From NCBI RefSeq assembly GCF_014705605.1, contig NZ_JACXIZ010000043.1, forward strand, positions 1 to 64,000: DNA of 64,000 nt. Reading direction: 5' to 3'. This stretch comes from Paenibacillus sabuli. GTDB taxonomy: Bacteria; Bacillota; Bacilli; Paenibacillales; Paenibacillaceae. Position numbers and translations under genes: made by a program. Shown piece after piece: positions 8,634-17,340 of this stretch (the stretch's first letter is position 1; every line of letters begins with the position of its first letter). The notes under the pieces are model-generated. The model saw only the letters and a program-made list of their open reading frames with translations, was not told the origin of the DNA and made no database searches.

Positions 8634-9194
8634 CTAGTTCCGAATGGCACCAGGCCTGTCGTCTTGGCCGGACCGGCGTCGCGCCAGCGCCGCCTCGCGC
8701 GCAGCGATGACGTCGGTCCGGTCCCGCAGCGTATGCCGATGCACAAGCGCGACATCGTCAATCCGGCTCGGCAGCCCCCAGGAGGCCCGGATCTCGTCGC
8801 CGCGCGCCAGGCAACGGGCGACCAGGTCCGGATCGGCGAGCGGCAGATTAAGGTCTCGAAACGGACAGCTCCGGCCCCCTCCCTCCAGCTCGCGCGCGCG
8901 CCCGCGCACCATCTCTTGCAGACGTCCCCCGTCGAGGCCGAGACCGGCCAAGGCTTCCTGATCGAAGCCGCGCAGCGCCTGACGCAGCATCTTCAGCGCC
9001 CCCGATGCATTGCCGCGCCGATGATGATACTGCCCGACAGCCAGCTGAATGAGCGCCACCCACGTCCGGGCAAGCGGCGCCGCCGGGCCTTCTTCCTTCC
9101 AATGCTCCTCTAGCAGCTCATGACACTCGAAATAATCCCGAGTGGCGTGAAATTCTATTAAATAACGTACATAAGCCTCCGGATAATGCTTCAC
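8634..9194 (-). CDS. DUF309 domain-containing protein
   Basis: 186 residues beginning at GTG 9194, which has GGAGGTG eight bases upstream. Residues 1-85 match the DUF309 pattern: YLIEFHATRDYFECHELLEEHWK, then WVALIQLAVGQYHHRRGN, a helical fold with conserved His and Glu residues (FECHE). The second half is less conserved and ends in a basic tail. The family is widespread in Bacillales and its biochemical role is not established; the buried His/Glu pairs have been taken to suggest metal binding. It stands alone, convergent with the methyltransferase gene and divergent from the gene at 9457. Confidence 0.75.
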   Translation of the reverse strand: MKHYPEAYVRYLIEFHATRDYFECHELLEEHWKEEGPAAPLARTWVALIQLAVGQYHHRRGNASGALKMLRQALRGFDQEALAGLGLDGGRLQEMVRGRARELEGGGRSCPFRDLNLPLADPDLVARCLARGDEIRASWGLPSRIDDVALVHRHTLRDRTDVIAAREAALARRRSGQDDRPGAIRN

Positions 9195-9254
9195 GTTCAA
9201 TTCACCTCCACAGGCAGAAAGTTGGCGGGATGGGGCCGGCCGCACCCCTTTGCC

Positions 9255-9327
9255 TTACGGACATTTTTGTCCGTTACAATTCGCATGAGGCACAATCGGG
9301 GTTCTAACGGCCGTTTTTGTCCGTTGC
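9255..9327. repeat. Pair of palindromic intergenic repeats
   Basis: Two related hairpin units lie between the divergent genes at 9194 and 9457: TTACGGACATTTTTGTCCGTTAC at 9255-9277 (shown here only as arms ACGGACA / TGTCCGT around TTT) and a diverged copy at 9305-9327. They start 50 bases apart and do not belong to either gene. They resemble small REP-like elements common in intergenic regions of this group; they could also form transcription-blocking hairpins. Confidence 0.6.
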
Positions 9328-9456
9328 GTTCAGCGTACAGCCGTGCGCATCGTGCTTCCATTTTCAAAAAAATTTGAAACCTACTTTCATACTAGACGTA
9401 TTTGGAAAGGATGGCAATCCAGCCGTCGACAACGATGCAGGAGGAGAAGGAACGAA

Positions 9457-9903
9457 ATGAAGAAATTAATGCTGTTCATCATGGGGGTTGCCCTGCTGTT
9501 CGTATTCATCGTCCCGGACGATGCCGATGCGCGACGCGGCGGCAGAGGCGGCGGCTTCAGCTCGCCGAAGCAAGGCATCACGAGCAATCCGAGCCGCTCT
9601 GCCGACTCGTCGCAGTCCAGCAGCGTCTCGAGCACGCGCAACACATCCGGCACCAACACCGCCGCCACCAGCGCCAACCGCGGCTTTTTCAGCGGCGGCA
9701 GCCTCATGAAGGGTCTGATGATCGGCGGCCTGGCCGGCATGCTGTTTGGCGGAATGTTCGCCGGCATGGGCGGACTTGGCGAATTCATGGGCCTGCTCGT
9801 CAACGTGCTCGCCATCTACCTGCTGTTCATCGCGATCCGCGGCATCATCCGCTACTTCCGCGATAATCGCGACAAGACGCACGATCAGCGGAGAACCTAC
9901 TAA
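9457..9903 (+). CDS. Secreted or membrane Tim44-like small protein
   Basis: 148 residues. A signal sequence (MKKLMLFIMGVALLFVFIV, cleavage probably after DADA) is followed by RRGGRGGGFSSPKQG, a Ser/Thr-rich linker, GGSLMKGLMIGGLAGMLFGG and a hydrophobic segment (LLVNVLAIYLLFIAIRGI). This is the layout of the Tim44/TIM44-like family in Bacillales: Gly/Arg-rich start, Gly-rich membrane stretch, then a transmembrane helix, but the C-terminal Tim44 domain is missing. ATG at 9457 has GGAGGAGAAGG upstream. Two bases after its stop comes the DUF2653 gene, so they are co-transcribed. Function unknown. Confidence 0.65.
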   Translation: MKKLMLFIMGVALLFVFIVPDDADARRGGRGGGFSSPKQGITSNPSRSADSSQSSSVSSTRNTSGTNTAATSANRGFFSGGSLMKGLMIGGLAGMLFGGMFAGMGGLGEFMGLLVNVLAIYLLFIAIRGIIRYFRDNRDKTHDQRRTY

Positions 9904-9905
9904 GC

Positions 9906-10184
9906 ATGCGCATCTACATGGATGAGGTCATCAATGCGGTCTGCTATCATATGGCTGATCGCAAGGATGTGCCCCCGACCTCCGTCGAGGCGCAGCTGTC
10001 CTGGGACGAGGAGCTCGGCTTCACTGCGGAGGTATGGATACAAGGCCGCAGCCAGTATCTCGTCGAGGCCAACCTGCTGGAGGCCGTCGAGCAATATATG
10101 TACAAGCACTACAACCGGCGCGTCTTCCGCTCCCAGATCAAGCTCGGTCTGGACGACGAGATCTGGGCGGACATCGAGGACTGA
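9906..10184 (+). CDS. DUF2653 (YxcD-like) protein
   Basis: 92 residues matching the DUF2653 family: MRIYMDEVINAVCYHMADR, PTSVEAQLSWDEELGFTAEV and YLVEANLLEAVEQYM. Members are short cytosolic proteins of Bacillales with no known function. The stop-to-start gap from the Tim44-like gene is two bases and a terminator follows at 10225, so the two form a small operon. Confidence 0.75.
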   Translation: MRIYMDEVINAVCYHMADRKDVPPTSVEAQLSWDEELGFTAEVWIQGRSQYLVEANLLEAVEQYMYKHYNRRVFRSQIKLGLDDEIWADIED

Positions 10185-10224
10185 CCTTGTACGAGTACGA
10201 CGCCATGATCTGCCCTATGATCTC

Positions 10225-10256
10225 CCGGACGGCGCCTCCCGCGCCGTCCGGTTTTT
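10225..10256 (+). terminator. Rho-independent terminator after the DUF2653 gene
   Basis: An 11-bp perfect stem (CCGGACGGCGC / GCGCCGTCCGG) with a CTCCC loop is followed directly by TTTTT, 41 bases after the DUF2653 stop. Confidence 0.85.
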
Positions 10257-10367
10257 GCATGTCCTCTGTCAGCTACTGGCACATCCTGGAAGGGTTGTCC
10301 GCGCACCGCAACCTCTCGCTACCGATTGCGTCTAATCTAGCAGACCGTATCGCAGAGGAGAGTGATC

Positions 10368-12281
10368 GTGCACATCATGAGAAAAAGTTGGATATGGCCG
10401 CTGGCCGCGCTCCTGCTGCTGCAGGCCGCACTCGGCGTGCCCGCCGCCGCAGCGAGCAGCGGCATGACGCAATACCGCGTCTACCAGAATGACAACGCGC
10501 TACGCGAATTCGCTACGCGGGAGCAAGCCGTCCGCTATGCCGCTAGCTATGCTTATAGCCATGTGGAGCGGATCGCGGATCGCGCCTGGATCTGGGACAA
10601 CCTGCCGCGCTACAAGGTGTACCAGAGCGGGAAGAGTCGGCCGCAGTGGGAATACGCGGAATACGCGGACGCGCTGGCCAAGGCCAGAACGCTCCGGGAC
10701 GCGCACATTCGCGATCTCCAGCGCCCGGGCTGGGTCTATAGCAATCATACGCAATACCGTCTCTATCAAGGCGACAAGACGATGCCCGAGTGGGAATTCG
10801 CTGCGCTGGACGACGCCAAGGCCGAAGCGCAGCGCTGGAGCAACGCGCACATTATGAAGGTGTCTTCGAACAGCTGGATCTGGGACAATCTCAGCGAGAC
10901 GCAGAAGGAAGCGCAGCGCAGCGGACCCGAGATCTACGAGCTGCGTCAGGACGGGAAGCCGGCCGGCGAGCGCTACAGCTTCCTGCTCGACGCGATTCGC
11001 GCCGCCGCCGGCGTCAAAAATAGCCAGGTCTACAACACCGTCAGCGGTGAGCAGGTTCATTCCAATGTCGCCCCATACCGGGTACTGCAGAACGGGCGCG
11101 AGATCCGCACCTTCTTCGGCCTGGACAATGCGGTGCAATACGCCAAGCGCTATGCCGGGGCGCAAATTGTGAGGGACGCGCAGGTATGGTGGACGAACAT
11201 CCCGTATCTGCAGGTCAAGCAAGGCGACAAGTCGCTGCGCTACGTACATACGCGCGAAGCCGCAGTGGAGCTCGCCGCGCGCTACGCCGACAGCCGCGTG
11301 CTCACTGAGGACGGCCGCACGATCTGGAGCAATCTGAAAAAACTGCTGTATCTCGGCTGGAATGGCTCCTCGCGCAGCGACACGATTCGCGATCAGCTCG
11401 TCCGGACCCAGGGACTGGACATCGATTCGCCGACCTGGTTCGAGCTGGCGGCCGCCGACGGCTCCCTGCGGGATACCTCCGACGCCGAGCTCGCGCGCGA
11501 GCTGCGCGGACAAGGCATGCAGGTGATGCCGCTCGTGCACAATCAGTTCGACCCCGAGCTGACGGAGGCGTTCCTCGCGGACAAGGCGGCGCAAAAGCGC
11601 TTCGTCGACGCCTTGATCGAGCGCTTGACCGCCTTGCAAGCGGACGGTGTGAATCTCGACTTCGAGGCAATCAAAGCCGACGACCGTGCTCGCTATACGG
11701 CCTTCGTGGGCCGGCTCAGCGCCGCGGCCAGGCAAGCCGGCCTCACGCTGTCGATCGATCTGCCGCGCGGCAGCCTGTCCTGGAATCACAAGACCGCCTA
11801 CGATCATACGGAACTTGCCGAGCTCGTTGATTATGTCGTGATCATGGCGTACGATCAATTCTACAAGGGCAGCGACTCGCCCGGCTCCGTATCGGGCCTG
11901 CAGTGGACCGAGGAAGGCGTCAAGCAGTTCCTCTCCTACGGCATTCCACGCAGCAAGCTGGTGCTGGGCATCCCCTACTACATGCGGGAGTGGCAGCTCG
12001 ACGCGAGCGGTCAGCTGATCGGCAACCGTACGCTGCTGATGAAGGATCTGCCGGATCTGCTCGCATCTGTACAGGCCACCTCGCAATACGATCCGGTGTA
12101 CGGGCAAGACAAGTACACGTACCAGCAAGGCGGCTCGACTTACGTCTTCTGGGCGGAGACGCCAGACACCGTGCTGGCGCGCATCGATATTGCCAAGCAG
12201 TACGATCTCGCCGGCGTCGCCGCCTGGCGGCTCGGCTACGAGCCCTCCAATCTGTGGACCTCGATGCTGCGAGAGAAATAA
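10368..12281 (+). CDS. Secreted GH18 glycosidase with six N-terminal repeats
   Basis: 637 residues. A signal peptide (MHIMRKSWIWPLAALLLLQA) is followed by six repeats of about 46-55 residues, each with a YxVYQ-type start, an AxxxA helix and a WIWDNL-type end. The catalytic GH18 barrel spans about 325-637 and holds the DGVNLDFE motif (general acid Glu), VVIMAYDQF, and VLGIPYYMREW. GH18 enzymes cut beta-1,4 GlcNAc linkages in chitin or peptidoglycan; this layout resembles the spore cortex and wall hydrolases of Bacillales. GTG 10368 lies seven bases after GAGGAG; ATG 10377 is a weaker alternative. It stands alone between two terminators. The repeats probably bind wall or spore polymer. Confidence 0.85.
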   Translation: MHIMRKSWIWPLAALLLLQAALGVPAAAASSGMTQYRVYQNDNALREFATREQAVRYAASYAYSHVERIADRAWIWDNLPRYKVYQSGKSRPQWEYAEYADALAKARTLRDAHIRDLQRPGWVYSNHTQYRLYQGDKTMPEWEFAALDDAKAEAQRWSNAHIMKVSSNSWIWDNLSETQKEAQRSGPEIYELRQDGKPAGERYSFLLDAIRAAAGVKNSQVYNTVSGEQVHSNVAPYRVLQNGREIRTFFGLDNAVQYAKRYAGAQIVRDAQVWWTNIPYLQVKQGDKSLRYVHTREAAVELAARYADSRVLTEDGRTIWSNLKKLLYLGWNGSSRSDTIRDQLVRTQGLDIDSPTWFELAAADGSLRDTSDAELARELRGQGMQVMPLVHNQFDPELTEAFLADKAAQKRFVDALIERLTALQADGVNLDFEAIKADDRARYTAFVGRLSAAARQAGLTLSIDLPRGSLSWNHKTAYDHTELAELVDYVVIMAYDQFYKGSDSPGSVSGLQWTEEGVKQFLSYGIPRSKLVLGIPYYMREWQLDASGQLIGNRTLLMKDLPDLLASVQATSQYDPVYGQDKYTYQQGGSTYVFWAETPDTVLARIDIAKQYDLAGVAAWRLGYEPSNLWTSMLREK

Positions 12282-12283
12282 GA

Positions 12284-12328
12284 AAGGGCCTCCGTTCGTC
12301 GCAAGCCGCGACAACGGAGGCCTTTTTT
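12284..12328 (+). terminator. Rho-independent terminator after the GH18 gene
   Basis: Stem GGCCTCCGTT / AACGGAGGCC with a 13-base loop and a TTTTTT tail, beginning a few bases after the GH18 stop at 12281. Confidence 0.85.
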
Positions 12329-12382
12329 GGGGTCCCACCCGAGCGCGGGTCAGCGTCAGATCGGTGCGGTTGGACCGGGTAT

Positions 12383-12466
12383 GCGCGAGCAGGTGCAGAT
12401 AGGCGCAGTTGGACATGGTTAGGCGCGAGCAGGTGCAGATAGGCGCAGTTGGACATGGTTAGGCGC
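12383..12466. repeat. 40-bp tandem duplication (2.1 copies)
   Basis: An exact 40-base unit, starting GCGCGAGCAGGTGCAGATAG at 12383 and again at 12423, with a partial third copy to 12466. The flanks hold shorter degenerate pieces (GGTGCGGTTGGACCGGGT before, GGGCGCGGTTGAACGCGGG after). It lies between a terminator and the 3' end of the GH4 gene, with no coding signal. Confidence 0.85.
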
Positions 12467-12521
12467 ATCTGGGCGCGGTTGAACGCGGGCGAATGGCGAC
12501 TCTAGCGGACACCAGCGACGC

Positions 12522-13859
12522 TTAGCGGTCATTTGCGCCCGTTTCCAAGGCTATATCCCCGCAGAACTGCGGCAAATACGATCGGTTCGCGTCCAGCATT
12601 TCGTGCAGCAGCGCCTTGGCGACCGCCACGCTCGGCACGAGCGGGTGTGCCGCCATTGCCAGCAGCGCCACGTCTCGATCACCCGTGACCGCAGCTTCGA
12701 CGGTCAGCGATTCGTACGCCTTCACCGCCTGCAGCAGGCCCTTGATCGATTCCGGCACGCGCTGCGGTCGCAGCGGCATCGGCCCCTGAGCGGCAACAAC
12801 GCAATTGACCTCGATGCTCGCATCCGCAGGCAGGAAATCGAGCATCCCGTCGTTAGCCACATTGAGCGTCTGAATATCGCGGCGGTCCGTATAGAGCGCA
12901 TGCATCAGCCGCACGGCCGCCTCGGAATAATATGCGCCGCCGCGTTGCTCGAGCTGGCGCGGCTTCTCCCGCAGCTGCGGATCACGGTATAGCTCGAACA
13001 GCTCCCGCTCGACCCGGCCGACGATGTCAGCGCGTGTCCCATCTGCGGCTAGCGCGGACTTCATGTCGGCGAGCATCTGGTCCCGCATGTAATAGTAACG
13101 CAGATAGTAGCTGGGGATCGCCCCAAGCGCACGCAGGAAGTCCGGGTCCCAGTCCAGTGCCTTCACATTGGCTGCGGTGTGGCTTGCCCCTCGGGCAATC
13201 AGCTCCTGCAGCTTGTCCTCGCCATTGACATACGCGGCCGTGACCCAGTGCAGATGATTGATGCCTACGAATTCCGGCAGCGTCTCTTTCTCGGCGACGC
13301 CGTATTCGGCGGCAAGCATCTTGGTGAAGGCGAGCGGCGAGTTGCACAGGCCGACGCTCTTGACGCGACTGTGCTTGTGCACCGCTTCGGTGACGATCCC
13401 CGCCGGATTGGTGAAGTTCAGCAGCCAGGCGTCAGGCGCCAGCTCCTCGATATCCCGGCAGATGTCCAGGATGACCGGCACGGTCCGCAGCGCCTTGAGC
13501 ATGCCGCCCGGCCCGGTCGTCTCCTGGCCGATGACGTCGTGCGCAATCGGAATATGCTCGTCCTGACGGCGCGCCGCCAGCAATCCGACGCGCAGCTGTG
13601 TCGTGACGAAATCCGCACCGGCGATCGCCTCGCGCCGGTTAAGCGTCAGATGCACCTCCATCGGAACGCCGGCCTGCGCGACCATTCGGCGGGCCAGTTC
13701 CCCGACAATGTTCAGCTTGTCCTTGCCGGCTTCGATATCGACGAGCCACAGCTCGCGCACCGGCATGTCCGCGTACCGCTTGATCAGACCTTCCAGCAGC
13801 TCGGGCGTATAAGAGGACCCGCCCCCGATTACGGCTAGTTTCAACGCTTTCCGTTGCAT
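12522..13859 (-). CDS. GH4 family 6-phospho-beta-glucosidase
   Basis: 445 residues, full length for the family. GH4 enzymes use NAD and Mn2+ to cleave phosphorylated glycosides through oxidation at C3. Visible marks are the NAD-binding loop KLAVIGGGSSYTPEL at residue 7, VTTQLRVGLLAAR, GQETTGPGGMLKALRTVP, NFTNPAGIVTEA, and the metal ligands Cys in GLCNSP and His in GINHLHW. The Q-E-T-T-G-P-G-G stretch favours 6-phospho-beta-glucosidase over the alpha type. GGGAG precedes ATG 13859. The next minus-strand gene upstream is a sugar kinase, but about 380 bases of repeats separate them, so they may be transcribed separately. No PTS gene is nearby, so the phosphorylated substrate must come from elsewhere. 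Confidence 0.85.
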   Translation of the reverse strand: MQRKALKLAVIGGGSSYTPELLEGLIKRYADMPVRELWLVDIEAGKDKLNIVGELARRMVAQAGVPMEVHLTLNRREAIAGADFVTTQLRVGLLAARRQDEHIPIAHDVIGQETTGPGGMLKALRTVPVILDICRDIEELAPDAWLLNFTNPAGIVTEAVHKHSRVKSVGLCNSPLAFTKMLAAEYGVAEKETLPEFVGINHLHWVTAAYVNGEDKLQELIARGASHTAANVKALDWDPDFLRALGAIPSYYLRYYYMRDQMLADMKSALAADGTRADIVGRVERELFELYRDPQLREKPRQLEQRGGAYYSEAAVRLMHALYTDRRDIQTLNVANDGMLDFLPADASIEVNCVVAAQGPMPLRPQRVPESIKGLLQAVKAYESLTVEAAVTGDRDVALLAMAAHPLVPSVAVAKALLHEMLDANRSYLPQFCGDIALETGANDR

Positions 13860-13869
13860 GATAACTCCC

Positions 13870-13928
13870 GCCTTTCTTGTCTTGCCTTTCTTGTCTTGCC
13901 TTTCTTGTCTTGCCTTTCTTGTCTTGCC
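13870..13928. repeat. Four tandem copies of a 14-bp unit
   Basis: TTTCTTGTCTTGCC is repeated four times without change from 13873 to 13928, with GCC of a partial copy before it. The array starts about 13 bases upstream of the GH4 start codon, where promoter elements of that gene could lie, so copy-number change would move the promoter. Confidence 0.9.
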
Positions 13929-13985
13929 TGGATCGCCCTTCTGCGCCTGCCCGTTCCCATCAGGCGGGCAAACGGATGCACCTCA

Positions 13986-14170
13986 GCTAACGGTTGCCAG
14001 CGCGCTTATTTCGATCGATTTCAGGTGATTTCCAGGCTAGCGGTTGCCACAGCGCTTATTTGGCCACAATCGCGTTTTTTCGATGGATTTCAAGAAAATA
14101 AGACCTATGGCAACCGTTACAATTCAAGCGGCGCTTTTTTGGGCGCAATAGCCGCTGTGGCAACCGTTAG
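13986..14170. repeat. Cluster of four related intergenic repeats in opposing orientation
   Basis: The motif GCTAACGGTTGCCA occurs at 13986 and (as GCTAGCGGTTGCCA) at 14036, both followed by AGCGCTTATTT-like sequence. It recurs inverted as TGGCAACCGTTA at 14108 and 14158. The 378-base gap between the GH4 and kinase genes is filled by these units and the 14-bp array at 13870-13928; I see no coding region in it. Confidence 0.75.
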
Positions 14171-14237
14171 GTTCGTTGGCGGATGGTAAAGGGATAATGA
14201 CGGTTTCAATCGCACCAAGTTATTCTGTAATGGACAC

Positions 14238-15206
14238 TTACTCCACGGCAGCCGACTGCCGCAGCCGCTGCTCCAAGGCCTCGTCGACCTTCTCTCCCGC
14301 GCTCTCCAGCGCGCACAATGCCGCGCCGACGACCGGATCGGCCGTCAGCTTGACGACGCGGGCAGCCGGCGCGACTGCCGCCACGCCGGTGCGGATCGCC
14401 TCGACCATGTGCGGCGACCCGCCGCGCATCAGCACGCTGCCGATCAGCACGACATCGAAGGCCTCGTCCTGCATCCCGAGCCTGCGAATCAGCGCGCCTA
14501 CGGCATTGGCATGCTCGGCGCCCTCGGCCTCCAGGACGGCGATGGCTGGCGGGTCGCCTTGCGCCGCCGCCTCGAACATCAGCTTGGCGAGCTCCGCCGG
14601 CGGCCGCACATCCCCGTCGAGCAGCGCATCGTACATCGCCTCCATCGTCGCATGACCGAGCGCATCCGGCACGAGCTCGCACAGCAGCGACGGCGCCTCT
14701 CGCCCCTGCCAGCTGCGAATCGCCGTCCGCAAGGCGTGATTGGCCAAGTCCTTGCCGGTGCCGAGACCGTCGCCGTATACGTAGCCGAATCCGCCATATT
14801 GCAGCTCCTCGCCATGCCGGTTGCGGGCGGCGGCATTGAAGCCCGTCCCGCTCACGATCGCCGCCCCGTAGGGCAGGCGCGTCCCGGCGCGCATGCCGAT
14901 CATCGTATCGCACGCGATCGCATGTCGCCTGTAGCCGAGCGCGCCGACCAGCGGGCGCAGTACAGCATAGTCGGGCTCGCGGTCAGCCCCCGCAAGGCCG
15001 AAATACGCGTAGGCCACGTCGCTGCGCATCGCGCCGGCCTCGCGAAGCGCAGCCTCGCAAGCCTCGGCGATGCTCGCGCGCGCCAACTCGACCGAGAGCT
15101 GGTGATTGCCGCAGCCGCCGCGGCCGCGGCCGCGCACGGTTCCGGACGCATCGACCAGCAGCGCGTCGGTCTTGGTCCCGCCGGCGTCAATTCCCAAATA
15201 CAACAC
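14238..15206 (-). CDS. BadF/BadG family sugar kinase, N-acetylglucosamine kinase-like
   Basis: 322 residues of the ASKHA kinase fold. It has the phosphate-1 loop LGIDAGGTKTDALLVD at the N-terminus, a second ATP loop AAIVSGTGFNAAAR, and YGGFGYVYGDGLGTG, as in GlcNAc/glucosamine kinases of this family. The product would be a sugar 6-phosphate made in the cytosol. The start is GTG at 15206 with AAAGGAGG eight bases upstream; the open frame to 15290 overlaps a terminator and a palindrome and is not used. Together with GH4 and the upstream AraC regulator it suggests catabolism of an amino sugar or beta-glucoside. The exact substrate is not determined. Confidence 0.75.
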   Translation of the reverse strand: MLYLGIDAGGTKTDALLVDASGTVRGRGRGGCGNHQLSVELARASIAEACEAALREAGAMRSDVAYAYFGLAGADREPDYAVLRPLVGALGYRRHAIACDTMIGMRAGTRLPYGAAIVSGTGFNAAARNRHGEELQYGGFGYVYGDGLGTGKDLANHALRTAIRSWQGREAPSLLCELVPDALGHATMEAMYDALLDGDVRPPAELAKLMFEAAAQGDPPAIAVLEAEGAEHANAVGALIRRLGMQDEAFDVVLIGSVLMRGGSPHMVEAIRTGVAAVAPAARVVKLTADPVVGAALCALESAGEKVDEALEQRLRQSAAVE

Positions 15207-15224
15207 CGCGCTCGCCTCCTTTAC

Positions 15225-15242
15225 TATATTGTTTACAATATA
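15225..15242. promoter_or_regulatory. Perfect palindrome upstream of the kinase gene, probable operator
   Basis: TATATTGT-TT-ACAATATA is a perfect inverted repeat (8-bp arms, 2-bp centre), 19 bases upstream of the kinase start codon and just after a terminator. Position and symmetry fit a repressor site near the kinase promoter; the cognate regulator is not clear. Confidence 0.6.
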
Positions 15243-15243
15243 C

Positions 15244-15280
15244 AAAAAAACATCGCCGTTCTTGTAGAAAACGGCGGTGT
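15244..15280 (-). terminator. Rho-independent terminator after the AraC gene
   Basis: On the minus strand the stem ACACCGCCGTT / AACGGCGATGT (one G-U type mismatch) is followed by TTTTTTT, 26 bases after the stop of the AraC gene. It separates that gene from the kinase. Confidence 0.8.
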
Positions 15281-15305
15281 TCTGATACAATCTTACGTTT
15301 CGAAC

Positions 15306-16175
15306 TTACGATTCGGCGGATATGGCTCTGCGCAGCTCGGAGGGCGGCTTGCCCAGGTGCTGCTTGAAGAGCCGATTGAAATTGGATAAATTGCGAAAGC
15401 CGCAAGCCCCCGCAATATCAATCAGCTTGCGGTCGGTCGTCTCGATCAGCTCCACCGCTCGGGCCAGGCGCAGCTGGATCAAATAATCCATCGGCGAGGT
15501 GCCGACAAAGCGGACGAACAGAGCGCTCAAATGCGACGGACTCAGATGCGCCGCCTCCGCCAGCGCAGCCAACGTCCACGGCCGACTCGGCTGCTCCTCC
15601 ATCAGACGCAGCAGCTCGCGGATCGTCTCCATCCCCTTCGTCCGCGGCTGCTCACGCCCCTCCCCGCTGCCAAAAGTGCGGCCGGCATACGCGAAGAGGC
15701 GTACCAGCTGCGCACGAATCACCGCTTCGTAATGCAGCTCGCGCGCCTCATACTCCCGCTTGATATCGCAGACGAGCTCCATCAGACGCGCATGGGCCGG
15801 GTGGCCCGGCCGGATCACGTGCCCGAGTCGGCTGCCCAGCTCGCGCAGCGGCAGCAGCAGCTCGGGATCATAGCGCTGCTCCAGGCTGAGATAGGCCGGT
15901 TGCACCATGACGATATCCATGACCAGCCCCTCCGTCTCGAATGCGCGATGCAGGTCGTTGGCATTGATCAGCACGAGATCGCCTTCGTCAAAGTCGTACC
16001 GCACGCCGTTGATTAAATAATAGCCGCTCCCGGCGGCAATTGCGTTGATCTCCAGCGCCGTATGGCGGTGCAGCCGCTGAAAAGGCGGGCTCACGCCCGC
16101 AGTACGCGCGACCAGGATCGGCAGCCCCTGCGGCAGGTCCAAATGATCCCGCAAAGGATCGGAAAAAAACGGCAT
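15306..16175 (-). CDS. AraC family transcriptional regulator with cupin sensor domain
   Basis: 289 residues. The N-terminal half is a cupin-like ligand domain (LHRHTALEINAIAAGSGYYLING, DLVLINANDLHRAF). The C-terminal 100 residues form the double helix-turn-helix: WTLAALAEAAHLSPSHLSAL and KLIDIAGACGFRNLSNFNRLF. ATG at 16175 follows GGAGG by nine bases; an ATG nine codons upstream lacks a ribosome site. It probably senses a sugar and controls the neighbouring kinase gene downstream, from which a terminator separates it. Confidence 0.85.
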   Translation of the reverse strand: MPFFSDPLRDHLDLPQGLPILVARTAGVSPPFQRLHRHTALEINAIAAGSGYYLINGVRYDFDEGDLVLINANDLHRAFETEGLVMDIVMVQPAYLSLEQRYDPELLLPLRELGSRLGHVIRPGHPAHARLMELVCDIKREYEARELHYEAVIRAQLVRLFAYAGRTFGSGEGREQPRTKGMETIRELLRLMEEQPSRPWTLAALAEAAHLSPSHLSALFVRFVGTSPMDYLIQLRLARAVELIETTDRKLIDIAGACGFRNLSNFNRLFKQHLGKPPSELRRAISAES

Positions 16176-16209
16176 AATCGACATCCTCCAGTGTGGATTC
16201 AAGCGAGTC

Positions 16210-16599
16210 TCAGCGCGAATCCGAGGTGACCGGCTCTGCGGCCTTGTCCTTCCAGATCACTTCCTCGCCATACGCCTTGCCCCAATCGTACATCATGCGC
16301 AGCACCGGAAACAGGCTCTCGCCGTGCGCAGTCAAGCTGTATTCGACCTTGGGCGGTACGACGGCGTAGACCTTGCGGACGATGAGCCGATCCTCCTCCA
16401 GCTCCCGCAGCTGGTTGGTCAGCATCTTTTGCGTAATGTTCGGGATCTGCTTTTTTAGCTCGCCAAATCGCTTCGTGCCCTCCAGACCGAGATGCCACAA
16501 AATAATCAGCTTCCATTTCCCGCCGATGACAGCGAGCGTCAGCTCTTTTTCGCAATTGATCGCCTGGAGATCGATCCGCTCCTTGATATCTGCAGCCAT
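16210..16599 (-). CDS. hxlR: HxlR family winged-helix regulator
   Basis: 129 residues with the HxlR pattern: a single Cys near the N-terminus ([21 protein letters not shown]), [23 protein letters not shown] recognition region and a [17 protein letters not shown] wing. In Bacillus subtilis HxlR activates hxlAB in response to formaldehyde, with the N-terminal Cys as sensor. Here it follows hxlA and hxlB in the same direction rather than being divergent. A 190-base gap with a hairpin (16704-16731) separates it from hxlB, so it may have its own promoter. AAGGAGG precedes ATG 16599. Confidence 0.85.
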   Translation of the reverse strand: MAADIKERIDLQAINCEKELTLAVIGGKWKLIILWHLGLEGTKRFGELKKQIPNITQKMLTNQLRELEEDRLIVRKVYAVVPPKVEYSLTAHGESLFPVLRMMYDWGKAYGEEVIWKDKAAEPVTSDSR

Positions 16600-16703
16600 G
16601 CGGCATAGCCTCCTTCCTCTTCCTCGCCAAGGCGGTCGCGGCTGTACGCTTAAGCCATGGCATGGCCAAGCGCGGCCCGCATTCGAATTCGCGCGATGCA
16701 AGG

Positions 16704-16731
16704 ACGTCCTTCCCGCAAGCGGAAAGGACGT
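16704..16731. other. Hairpin between hxlB and hxlR
   Basis: ACGTCCTT at 16704-16711 pairs with AAGGACGT at 16724-16731. There is no T-run on either side, so it is a weak terminator at best; it could stabilise the hxlAB message. Confidence 0.4.
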
Positions 16732-16789
16732 GTGTCGGGTTCCTATTCTATTGTACACCACCTGGGCAAGGTTACTCCACCCCGAGGCG

Positions 16790-17338
16790 CTACTCCAGAT
16801 TGGCATGGCTGCCGTACATGCGCTCCGCGCTCATGCCCCGCCGCTCCATCAGGCAGATCACGGCGGCATCGTAGGCGAGCAGCAGCGTCTGCTCGAAGAG
16901 CGACGCCATCGGCTGGATCGTGCCGCGTTCGCCGGAGTTATGCTCCTTGGCGGAGCCGGGTAGCGTCAACGTCAGCCGGGCCTTGCGGGCCAAGGTCGAT
17001 TCAGGCCTGGTCGTAGCCACGGCAACGGCAGCCCCTATTTCTCCAGCCTTATCCGCCATCCCGACCAGGCTAGCGGTCTCGCCCGAGCCGGAGCCGATCA
17101 GCAGCAGATCGTCCGGACCGATCGCCGGGGTGATCGTCTCCCCGACGACGTATGCCCTCAGACCGAGATGCATGAGCCGCATCGCCAGCGCCCGGCCCAT
17201 CAGCCCGGAGCGCCCGGCACCGGCGACGAATACCGCGCCGGCGCGGTCGATGGTCTCCACCAGCCGGGCGAGCTCGCGCTCGTCGATGGCGGAGACCGCG
17301 TCGGCCACCTCCCCGACCACCCGCATGGCAGCGTTCAT
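16790..17338 (-). CDS. hxlB: 6-phospho-3-hexuloisomerase
   Basis: 182 residues, normal length. It is a SIS-domain isomerase: [19 protein letters not shown] binds the sugar phosphate, followed by [14 protein letters not shown] and [20 protein letters not shown], all typical of HxlB/PHI. It converts D-arabino-3-hexulose 6-phosphate to fructose 6-phosphate, the second step of the ribulose monophosphate route that fixes and detoxifies formaldehyde. The start is two bases after the hxlA stop. Confidence 0.9.
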   Translation of the reverse strand: MNAAMRVVGEVADAVSAIDERELARLVETIDRAGAVFVAGAGRSGLMGRALAMRLMHLGLRAYVVGETITPAIGPDDLLLIGSGSGETASLVGMADKAGEIGAAVAVATTRPESTLARKARLTLTLPGSAKEHNSGERGTIQPMASLFEQTLLLAYDAAVICLMERRGMSAERMYGSHANLE

Positions 17339-17340
17339 GC

